A stretch of DNA of 64,000 nucleotides from Dreissena polymorpha (Eukaryota > Mollusca > Bivalvia > Myida > Dreissenidae). The notes beneath the pieces were generated by a model, which was given only the letters and a program-made list of their open reading frames with translations, searched no databases and was not told the origin of the DNA. The number at the start of each line of letters is the position of its first letter. Position 1 is the stretch's first letter. Positions 11,101 to 23,100 of this stretch are shown piece by piece. The stretch is taken from NCBI RefSeq assembly GCF_020536995.1, contig NC_068359.1, positions 101,235,537 to 101,299,536 of the forward strand. Direction: 5' to 3'. The position numbers and the translations under genes were made by a program.

Positions 11101-14100
11101 TACGTTTCCTAACAAATAACATTCTTTGTAGGCGTGGTTATGCCAATAATCACCAAATATACAATTAGTTGTTTCATTACACTTCTATACATGCTACATT
11201 TATTACATTTCTTTTAGAGCGGGTTTTAGCACGTGCATTTTACTGCAATATTTTCTTTATTTATTCGGAACTATTTTCGAAAAATTAAGCTCTGCCCATA
11301 AGTTATTGCAGAATAACCCACGCTTGATTTCCTTCATTGTCTATAGAAAACAAGTCACGTGCCGTGTTAGAATATTCAATATACCTAACAAAGAAATGTA
11401 AATGGGCCCAACTCTGGCAAAACCAGACTTTATGCATTTGAGTTAAGTGTCGCTCCAGATTAACCTGTGCAGTCTGCACAGGCTAATCAGGAACATTTTT
11501 GCAGTCTGCACAGGCTAATCAGGAACATTTTTTGCAGTCTGCACAGGCTAATCAGGAACATTTTTTGCAGTCTGCACAGGCTAATCAGGAACATTTTTTG
11601 CAGTCTGCACAGGCTAATCAGGAACATTTTTTGCAGTCTGCACAGGCTAATCAGGAACATTTTTGCAGTCTGCACAGGCTAATCAGGAACATTTTTGCAG
11701 TCTGCACAGGCTAATCAGGAACATTTTTTGCAGTCTGCACAGGCTAATCAGGAACATTTTTTGCAGTCTGCACAGGCTAATCAGGAACATTTTTTGCAGT
11801 CTGCACAGGCTAATCAGGAACATTTTTTGCAGTCTGCACAGGCTAATCAGGAACATTTTTTGCAGTCTGCACAGGCTAATCAGGAACATTTTTTGCAGTC
11901 TGCACAGGCTAATCAGGAACATTTTTTGCAGTCTGCACAGGCTAATCAGGAACATTTTTTGCAGTCTGCACAGGCTAATCAGGAACATTTTTTGCAGTCT
12001 GCACAGGCTAATCAGGAACATTTTTTGCAGTCTGCACAGGCTAATCAGGAACATTTTTTGCAGTCTGCACAGGCTAATCAGGAACATTTTTTGCAGTCTG
12101 CACAGGCTAATCAGGAACATTTTTTGCAGTCTGCACAGGCTAATCAGGAACATTTTTTGCAGTCTGCACAGGCTAATCAGGAACATTTTTTGCAGTCTGC
12201 ACAGGCTAATCAGGAACATTTTTTCTAAGAAGAGACTTCCTTAAAACAAAACATACCATAAAAGCAGAAAGTTTTATCCAAGAGTAGCAAATGCAGACTA
12301 CACAGACTTATCAGGAACGACACTTTTGGCACATGCATTAAGCCCTGTTTTACTATTTAACAAATAAAATCTCTGCATACGCTGACAGGCGGGGTCCCAC
12401 TTGCCTCCGAAGTAGCCAACCACTTCACTGGTAGTCAGATGGCAGTGAAAATCCTAAAAATAAAAGAGTGGATTGCCATATTTCAAGTATATTTTACTAT
12501 TTGCTACATGAGAACGCTTACATTATACAAAACAACTGACCGGGGTCACATCATCAAGGTAGTTGGTAAAACTAGTACAGTATTTCGAATTACTGAATTA
12601 GCTGAAAAATAAATATGTTTTAAATTCTAAAATGTATAATTCCACTTAAGTTATGAACAGGACAAAATGTTTGTATAATTACAGTGTATTTTACAACACA
12701 AACAAACACATTGCTCACCATCAGCAGTAAAGCATTGGTTGACATGGTGACTGAATATGGCTGCAGCTTGCCTAGACTGGCAAAGGTTTCACACTTCACA
12801 AGCTGCTTTTTGTCTCTGAAAGACAAACACACCACATAAAATACTGTGTAAAGCATTATTTTTTTGTTAAACAAAGTTTGCACACATAATTGAGTTTCAC
12901 AGCATAAATATTTTTTTTTAAATGGACAAAATTGAAAGTATTTTCTAATGCCAGCATTTTGTTGATGTTCTTGAGCATGAATACACTGGGCAAAATATGT
13001 GAGGCTACACACAACTTCAACAAAATAGTGCCAATAAAAAATAATTTTGCTCAAGGTTTAGAGCAAGAAAGAACCAATAAAACAAAGTCTTACAGATGCT
13101 TGCCCATATCCATAAGCTTGGAATGCTTGACAGGCGTGTTGTGACATCGATCATTGGCCTCCTGAGGTTTCTCCACTTCTGGGGATGCTCGTGACTGGGC
13201 AGGCTTCAAGGACAGGTTCAGAGCTGAAATCATATGAGCTTTATTCTGGGGAAATTGGGCTACTGCGTAAAGTGAAGTCCAAGATTGTTAGGTACAACAG
13301 GGCTACGTGCAAGTGCGTAAAGTGTAGTCCAAGATTGTAAGGTACAACAGGGCTACGTGCAAGTGTGTAAAGTGTAGTCCAAGATTGTTAGGTACAACAG
13401 GGCTACGTGCAAGTGCGTAAAGTGTAGTCCAAGATTGTTAGGTACAACAGGGCTACATGCAAGTGCGTAAAGTGTAGTCAAAGATTGGTAGGTACAACAG
13501 GGCTACGTGCAAGTGCGTAAAGTGTAGTCCAAGATTGTTAGGTACAACAGGGCTACGTGCAAGTGTGTAAAGTGTAGTCCAAGATTGTTAGGTACAACAG
13601 GGCTACGTGCAAGTGTGTAAAGTGTAGTCCAAGATTGTTAGGTACAACAGGGCTACGTGCAAGTGGGTAAAGTGTAGTCCAAGATTGTTAGGTACAACAG
13701 GGCTACGTGCAAGTGCGTAAAGTGTAGTCCAAGATTGTTAGGTACAACAGGGCTACATGCAAGTACGTAAAGTGTAGTCCAAGATTGTTAGGTACAACAG
13801 GGCTACGTGCAAGTGTGTAAAGTGTAGTCCAAGATTGTTAGGTACAACAGGGCTACGTGCAAGTGTGTAAAGTGTAGTCCAAGATTGTTAGGTACAACAG
13901 GGCTACATGCAAGTACGTAAAGTGTAGTCCAAGATTGTTAGGTACAACAGGGCTACGTGCAAGTGTGTAAAGTGTAGTCCAAGATTGTTAGGTACAACAG
14001 GGCTACGTGCAAGTGCGTAAAGTGTAGTCCAAGATTGTTAGGTACAACAGGGCTACATGCAAGTGCGTAAAGTGTAGTCCAAGATTGTTAGGTACAACAG

Positions 14101-17100
14101 GGCTACGTGCAAGTGCGTAAAGTGTAGTCCAAGATTGTTAGGTACAACAGGGCTACGTGCAAGTGCGTAAAGTGTAGTCCAAGATTGTTAGGTACAACAG
14201 GGCTACGTGCAAGTGCGTAAAGTGTAGTCCAAGATTGTTAGGTACAACAGGGCTACATGCAAGTGCGTAAAGTGTAGTCCAAGATTGTTAGGTACAACAG
14301 GGCTACGTGCAAGTGCGTAAAGTGTAGTCCAAGATTGTTAGGTACAACAGGGCTACATGCAAGTGCGTAAAGTGTAGTCCAAGATTGTTAGGTACAACAG
14401 GGCTACGTGCAAGTGTGTAAAGTGTAGTCCAAGATTGTTAGGTACAACAGGGCTACGTGCAAGTGCGTAAAGTGTAGTCCAAGATTGTTAGGTACAACAG
14501 GGCTATGTGCAAGTGTGTAAAGTGTAGTCCAAGATTGTTAGGTACAACAGGGCTATGTGCAAGTGTGTAAAGTGTAGTCCAAGATTGTTAGGTACAACAG
14601 GGCTACGTGCAAGTGCGTAAAGTGTAGTCCAAGATTGTTAGGTACAACAGGGCTACATGCAAGTGCGTAAAGTGTAGTCCAAGATTGTTAGGTACAACAG
14701 GGCTACGTGCAAGTGCGTAAAGTGTAGTCCAAGATTGTAAGGTACAACAGGGCTATGTGCAAGTGTGTAAAGTGTAGTCCAAGATTGTTAGGTACAACAG
14801 GGCTACGTGCAAGTGTGTAAAGTGTAGTCCAAGATTGTTAGGTACAACAGGGCTACGTGCAAGTGTGTAAAGTGTAGTCCAAGATTGTTAGGTACAACAG
14901 GGCTACGTGCAAGTGTGTAAAGTGTAGTCCAAGATTGTTAGGTACAACAGGGCTATGTGCAAGTGCGTAAAGTGTAGTCCAAGATTGTTAGGTACAACAG
15001 GGCTACGTGCAAGTGTGTAAAGTGTAGTCCAAGATTGTTAGGTACAACAGGGCTACGTGCAAGTGTGTAAAGTGTAGTCCAAGATTGTTAGGTACAACAG
15101 GGCTACGTGCAAGTGTGTAAAGTGTAGTCAAAGATTGGTAGGTACAACAGGGCTACGTGCAAGTGCGTAAAGTGTAGTCCAAGATTGTTAGGTACAACAG
15201 GGCTACGTGCAAGTGCGTAAAGTGTAGTCCAAGATTGTTAGGTACAACAGGGCTACGTGCAAGTGTGTAAAGTGTAGTCCAAGATTGTTAGGTACAACAG
15301 GGCTACGTGCAAGTGTGTAAAGTGTAGTCAAAGATTGTTAGGTACAACAGGGCTACGTGCAAGTGTGTAAAGTGTAGTCCAAGATTGTTAGGTACAACAG
15401 GGCTACGTGCAAGTGTGTAAAGTGTAGTCAAAGATTGGTAGGTACAACAGGGCTACGTGCAAGTGCGTGAAGTGTAGTCCAAGATTGTTAGGTACAACAG
15501 GGCTACGTGCAAGTGCGTAAAGTGTAGTCCAAGATTGTAAGGTACAACAGGGCTACGTGCAAGTGCGTAAAGTGTAGTCCAAGATTGTTAGGTACAACAG
15601 GGCTATGTGCAAGTGTGTAAAGTGTAGTCCAAGACTGTTAGGTACAACAGGGCTACATGCAAGTGCGTAAAGTGTAGTCCAAGATTGTTAGGTACAACAG
15701 GGCTACGTGCAAGTGCGTAAAGTGTAGTCCAAGATTGTTAGGTACAACAGGGCTACATGCAAGTGCGTAAAGTGTAGTCCAAGATTGTTAGGTACAACAG
15801 GGCTACGTGCAAGTGCGTAAAGTGTAGTCCAAGACTGTTAGGTACAACAGGGCTACGTGCAAGTGCGTCAAGTGTACTCCGAGATTGTTAGGTACAACAG
15901 GGCTACGTGCAAGTGCGTAAAGTGTAGTCCAAGATTGTTAGGTACAACAGGGCTACGTGCAAGTGCGTAAAGTGTAGTCCAAGATTGTTAGGTACAACAG
16001 GGCTACGTGCAAGTGCGTAAAGTGTAGTCCAAGACTGTTAGGTACAACAGGGCTACGTGCAAGTGCGTAAAGTGTAGTCCAAGATTGTTAGGTACAACAG
16101 GGCAACGTGCAAGTGCGTAAAGTGTAGTCCAAGACTGTTAGGTACAACAGGGCTATGTGCAAGTGCGTCAAGTGTACTCCGAGATTGTTAGGTACAACAG
16201 GGCTACGTGCAAGTGCGTGAAGTGTACTCCGAGATTGTTAGGTACAACAGGGCTACATGCAAGTGCGTAAAGTGTAGTCCAAGACTGTTAGGTACAACAG
16301 GGCTATGTGCAAGTGCGTCAAGTGTACTCCGAGACTGTTAGGTACAACAGGGCTATGTGCAAGTGTGTAAAGTGTAGTCCAAGATTGTTAGGTACAACAG
16401 GGCTACGTGCAAGTGCGTAAAGTGTAGTCCAAGATTGTTAGGTACAACAGGGCTACGTGCAAGTGCGTCAAGTGTACTCCGAGACTGTTAGGTACAACAG
16501 GGCTACGTGCAAGTGCGTGAAGTGTAGTCCAAGATTGTTAGGTACAACAGGGCTACGTGCAAGTGCGTAAAGTGTAGTCCAAGACTGTTAGGTACAACAG
16601 GGCAACGTGCAAGTGCGTAAAGTGTAGTCCAAGACTGTTAGGTACAACAGGGCTACGTGCAAGTGCGTAAAGTGTAGTCCAAGACTGTTAGGTACAACAG
16701 GGCTATGTGCAAGTGCGTGAAGTGTAGTCCAAGATTGTTAGGTACAACAGGGCTACGTGCAAGTGCGTGAAGTGTAGTCCAAGACTGTTAGGTACAACAG
16801 GGCTACGTGCAAGTGCGTAAAGTGTAGTCCAAGATTGTTAGGTACAACAGGGCTACGTGCAAGTGCGTAAAGTGTAGTCCAAGACTGTTAGGTACAACAG
16901 GGCTACGTGCAAGTGTGTAAAGTGTAGTCCAAGATTGTTAGGTACAACAGGGCTACGTGCAAGTGCGTAAAGTGTAGTCCAAGACTGTTAGGTACAACAG
17001 GGCTACGTGCAAGTGCGTAAAGTGTAGTCCAAGACTGTTAGGTACAACAGGGCTACGTGCAAGTGCGTAAAGTGTAGTCCAAGATTGTTAGGTACAACAG

Positions 17101-20100
17101 GGCTACGTGCAAGTGCGTAAAGTGTAGTCCAAGATTGTTAGGTACAACAGGGCTACGTGCAAGTGCGTAAAGTGTAGTCCAAGATTGTTAGGTACAACAG
17201 GGCTACATGCAAGTGCGTAAAGTGTAGTCCAAGATTGTTAGGTACAACAGGGCTATGTGCAAGTGTGTAAAGTGTAGTCCAAGATTGTTAGGTACAACAG
17301 GGCTACATGCAAGTGCGTAAAGTGTAGTCCAAGATTGTTAGGTACAACAGGGCTACGTGCAAGTGCGTAAAGTGTAGTCCAAGACTGTTAGGTACAACAG
17401 GGCTACGTGCAAGTGCGTGAAGTGTAGTCCAAGATTGTTAGGTACAACAGGGCTACGTGCAAGTGCGTAAAGTGTAGTCCAAGATTGTTAGGTACAACAG
17501 GGCTACATGCAAGTGCGTAAAGTGTAGTCCAAGATTGTTAGGTACAACAGGGCTACATGCAAGTGCGTAAAGTGTAGTCCAAGATTGTTAGGTACAACAG
17601 GGCTACGTGCAAGTGCGTAAAGTGTAGTCCAAGATTGTTAGGTACAACAGGGCTACGTGCAAGTGCGTAAAGTGTAGTCCAAGATTGTTAGGTACAACAG
17701 GGCTACGTGCAAGTGCGTAAAGTGTAGTCCAAGATTGTTAGGTACAACAGGGCTACGTGCAAGTGCGTGAAGTGTAATTGAAGATTGTTAGGTACAACAG
17801 GGCTACATGCAAGTGTGTAAAGTGTAGTCCAAGATTGTTAGGTACAACAGGGCTACATGCAAGTGCGTAAAGTGTAGTCCAAGATTGTTAGGTACAACAG
17901 GACTACGTGCAAGTGCGTAAAGTGTAGTCCAAGATTGTTAGGTACAACAGGGCTACGTGCAAGTGTGTAAAGTGTAGTCCAAGATTGTTAGGTACAACAG
18001 GGCTACGTGCAAGTGTGTAAAGTGTAGTCCAAGACTGTTAGGTACAACAGGGCTACGTGCAAGTGCGTAAAGTGTAGTCCAAGATTGTTAGGTACAACAG
18101 GGCTACATGCAAGTGTGTAAAGTGTAGTCCAAGATTGTTAGGTACAACAGGGCTACGTGCAAGTGTGTGAAGTGTAGTCAAAGATTGGTAGGTACAACAG
18201 GGCTACGTGCAAGTGCGTAAAGTGTAGTCCAAGATTGTTAGGTACAACAGGGCTACGTGCAAGTGCGTCAAGTGTACTCCGAGATTGTTAGGTACAACAG
18301 GGCTACGTGCAAGTGCGTAAAGTGTAGTCCAAGATTGTTAGGTACAACAGGGCTACGTGCAAGTGCGTCAAGTGTACTCCGAGATTGGTAGGTACAACAG
18401 GGCTACGTGCAAGTGCGTAAAGTGTAGTCCAAGATTGTTAGGTACAACAGGGCTACGTGCAAGTGTGTGAAGTGTAGTCAAAGATTGGTAGGTACAACAG
18501 GGCTACGTGCAAGTGCGTAAAGTGTAGTCCAAGATTGTTAGGTACAACAGGGCTACGTGCAAGTGCGTCAAGTGTACTCCGAGATTGTTAGGTACAACAG
18601 GGCTACGTGCAAGTGCGTAAAGTGTAGTCCAAGATTGTTAGGTACAACAGGGCTACGTGCAAGTGCGTCAAGTGTACTCCGAGATTGGTAGGTACAACAG
18701 GGCTACGTGCAAGTGCGTAAAGTGTAGTCCAAGATTGTTAGGTACAACAGGGCTACGTGCAAGTGCGTAAAGTGTAGTCCAAGATTGTAAGGTACAACAG
18801 GGCTACGTGCAAGTGCGCAAAGTGTAGTCCAAGATTGTAAGGTACAACAGGGCTACGTGCAAGTGCGTAAAGTGTAGTCCAAGATTGTTAGGTACAACAG
18901 GGCTACGTGCAAGTGCGTAAAGTGTAGTCCAAGATTGTTAGGTACAACAGGGCTATGTGCAAGTGCGTAAAGTGTAGTCCAAGATTGTTAGGTACAACAG
19001 GGCTATGTGCAAGTGCGTAAAGTGTAGTCCAAGACTGTTAGGTACAACAGGGCTACGTGCAAGTGCGTAAAGTGTAGTCCAAGACTGTTAGGTACAACAG
19101 GGCTACGTGCAAGTGTGTAAAGTGTAGTCCAAGATTGTTAGGTACAACAGGGCTACATGCAAGTGCGTAAAGTGTAGTCCAAGACTGTTAGGTACAACAG
19201 GGCTACGTGCAAGTGCGTAAAGTGTAGTCCAAGATTGTTAGGTACAACAGGGCTACGTGCAAGTGTGCAAAGTGTAGTCCAAGATTGTTAGGTACAACAG
19301 GGCTACGTGCAAGTGCGTAAAGTGTAGTCCAAGATTGTTAGGTACAACAGGGCTACGTGCAAGTGTGTAAAGTGTAGTCCAAGATTGTTAGGTACAACAG
19401 GGCTACATGCAAGTGCGTAAAGTGTAGTCCAAGATTGTTAGGTACAACAGGGCTATGTGCAAGTGTGTAAAGTGTAGTCCAAGATTGTTAGGTACAACAG
19501 GGCTACGTGCAAGTGTGTAAAGTGTAGTCCAAGATTGTTAGGTACAACAGGGCTACGTGCAAGTGCGTAAAGTGTAGTCCAAGATTGTTAGGTACAACAG
19601 GGCTACATGCAAGTGCGTAAAGTGTAGTCCAAGACTGTTAGGTACAACAGGGCTACGTGCAAGTGTGTAAAGTGTAGTCCAAGATTGTTAGGTACAACAG
19701 GGCTACGTGCAAGTGCGTGAAGTGTAGTCCAAGACTGTTAGGTACAACAGGGCTACGTGCAAGTGCGTAAAGTGTAGTCAAAGATTGGTAGGTACAACAG
19801 GGCTACGTGCAAGTGCGTAAAGTGTAGTCCAAGATTGTTAGGTACAACAGGGCTACGTGCAAGTGTGTAAAGTGTAGTCCAAGACTGTTAGGTACAACAG
19901 GGCTATGTGCAAGTGCGTAAAGTGTAGTCCAAGACTGTTAGGTACAACAGGGCTACGTGCAAGTGCGTAAAGTGTAGTCCAAGACTGTTAGGTACAACAG
20001 GGCTATGTGCAAGTGTGTAAAGTGTAGTCCAAGACTGTTAGGTACAACAGGGCTATGTGCAAGTGCGTAAAGTGTAGTCCAAGACTGTTAGGTACAACAG

Positions 20101-23100
20101 GGCTACGTGCAAGTGCGTAAAGTGTAGTCCAAGATTGTTAGGTACAACAGGGCTACGTGCAAGTGTGTAAAGTGTAGTCCAAGATTGTTAGGTACAACAG
20201 GGCTACGTGCAAGTGTGTAAAGTGTAGTCCAAGACTGTTAGGTACAACAGGGCTACATGCAAGTGCGTAAAGTGTAGTCCAAGATTGTTAGGTACAACAG
20301 GGCTACGTGCAAGTGTGTAAAGTGTAGTCCAAGACTGTTAGGTACAACAGGGCTACGTGCAAGTGCGTAAAGTGTAGTCCAAGATTGTTAGGTACAACAG
20401 GGCTACATGCAAGTACGTAAAGTGTAGTCCAAGATTGTAAGGTACAACAGGGCTACGTGCAAGTGCGTAAAGTGTAGTCCAAGACTGTTAGGTACAACAG
20501 GGCTACGTGCAAGTGCGTAAAGTGTAGTCCAAGACTGTTAGGTACAACAGGGCTACGTGCAAGTGCGTGAAGTGTAGTCCAAGATTGTAAGGTACAACAG
20601 GGCTACGTGCAAGTGCGCAAAGTGTAGTCCAAGATTGTAAGGTACAACAGGGCTACGTGCAAGTGCGTAAAGTGTAGTCCAAGATTGTAAGGTACAACAG
20701 GGCTACATGCAAGTGCGTGAAGTGTAGTCCAAGATTGTAAGGTACAACAGGGCTACATGCAAGTGCGCAAAGTGTAGTCCAAGATTGTAAGGTACAACAG
20801 GGCTACGTGCAAGTGCGCAAAGTGTAGTCCAAGATTGTAAGGTACAACAGGGCTACGTGCAAGTGCGCAAAGTGTAGTCCAAGATTGTAAGGTACAACAG
20901 GGCTACATGCAAGTGCGTAAAGTGTAGTCCAAGACTGTTAGGTACAACAGGGCTACGTGCAAGTGCGTAAAGTGTAGTCCAAGATTGTTAGGTACAACAG
21001 GGCTACGTGCAAGTGTGTAAAGTGTAGTCCAAGATTGTTAGGTACAACAGGGCTATGTGCAAGTACGTAAAGTGTAGTCCAAGACTGTTAGGTACAACAG
21101 GGCTACGTGCAAGTGCGTGAAGTGTAGTCCAAGATTGTTAGGTACAACAGGGCTACATGCAAGTGCGTAAAGTGTAGTCCAAGACTGTTAGGTACAACAG
21201 GGCTACGTGCAAGTGTGTAAAGTGTAGTCCAAGATTGTTAGGTACAACAGGGCTATGTGCAAGTGCGTAAAGTGTACTCCGAGACTGTTAGGTACAACAG
21301 GGCTACATGCAAGTGCGTAAAGTGTAGTCCAAGACTGTTAGGTACAACAGGGCTACATGCAAGTGCGTAAAGTGTAGTCCAAGATTGTTAGGTACAACAG
21401 GGCTACATGCAAGTGCGTAAAGTGTAGTCCAAGACTGTTAGGTACAACAGGGCTACATGCAAGTGCGTAAAGTGTAGTCAAAGATTGGTAGGTACAACAG
21501 GGCTACGTGCAAGTGCGTAAAGTGTAGTCCAAGACTGTTAGGTACAACAGGGCTACGTGCAAGTGCGTAAAGTGTAGTCCAAGATTGTTAGGTACAACAG
21601 GGCTACATGCAAGTGCGTAAAGTGTAGTCCAAGATTGTTAGGTACAACAGGGCTACGTGCAAGTACGTAAAGTGTAGTCCAAGATTGTAAGGTACAACAG
21701 GGCTATGTGCAAGTGCGTAAAGTGTAGTCCAAGACTGTTAGGTACAACAGGGCTACATGCAAGTGCGTAAAGTGTAGTCCAAGATTGTTAGGTACAACAG
21801 GGCTACGTGCAAGTGCGTAAAGTGTAGTCCAAGATTGTTAGGTACAACAGGGCTACGTGCAAGTGCGTAAAGTGTAGTCCAAGATTGTTAGGTACAACAG
21901 GGCTACGTGCAAGTGCGTAAAGTGTAGTCCAAGATTGTTAGGTACAACAGGGCTACGTGCAAGTGTGTAAAGTGTAGTCCAAGATTGTTAGGTACAACAG
22001 GGCTACGTGCAAGTGTGTAAAGTGTAGTCCAAGACTGTTAGGTACAACAGGGCTACATGCAAGTGTGTAAAGTGTAGTCCAAGATTGTTAGGTACAACAG
22101 GGCTACGTGCAAGTGTGTAAAGTGTAGTCCAAGACTGTTAGGTACAACAGGGCTACGTGCAAGTGCGTAAAGTGTAGTCCAAGATTGTTAGGTACAACAG
22201 GGCTACGTGCAAGTGCGTCAAGTGTACTCCGAGACTGTTAGGTACAACAGGGCTACGTGCAAGTGCGTAAAGTGTAGTCCAAGACTGTTAGGTACAACAG
22301 GGCTACATGCAAGTGCGTAAAGTGTAGTCCAAGATTGTTAGGTACAACAGGGCTACGTGCAAGTGCGTAAAGTGTAGTCCAAGATTGTTAGGTACAACAG
22401 GGCTATGTGCAAGTGTGTAAAGTGTAGTCCAAGATTGTTAGGTACAACAGGGCTACATGCAAGTGTGTAAAGTGTAGTCCAAGATTGTTAGGTACAACAG
22501 GGCTACATGCAAGTGTGTAAAGTGTAGTCCAAGATTGTTAGGTACAACAGGGCTACGTGCAAGTGCGTAAAGTGTAGTCCAAGACTGTTAGGTACAACAG
22601 GGCTACGTGCAAGTGCGTAAAGTGTAGTCCAAGATTGTTAGGTACAACAGGGCTACGTGCAAGTGTGTAAAGTGTAGTCCAAGATTGTTAGGTACAACAG
22701 GGCTACGTGCAAGTGCGTAAAGTGTAGTCAAAGATTGGTAGGTACAACAGGGCTATGTGCAAGTGTGTAAAGTGTAGTCCAAGACTGTTAGGTACAACAG
22801 GGCTACATGCAAGTGCGTAAAGTGTAGTCCAAGACTGTTAGGTACAACAGGGCTACGTGCAAGTGCGTGAAGTGTAGTCCAAGATTGTTAGGTACAACAG
22901 GGCTATGTGCAAGTGTGTAAAGTGTAGTCCAAGACTGTTAGGTACAACAGGGCTACATGCAAGTGCGTAAAGTGTAGTCCAAGATTGTTAGGTACAACAG
23001 GGCTACATGCAAGTGCGTAAAGTGTAGTCCAAGACTGTTAGGTACAACAGGGCTACGTGCAAGTGCGTAAAGTGTAGTCCAAGACTGTTAGGTACAACAG

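Noticed and set aside
11467-12244. Long open frames on both strands (up to 193 codons) with 11-residue periods
   Set aside because: Pure products of the 33-bp repeat, whose length is divisible by three; open in several frames at once, derived from a MITE palindrome.
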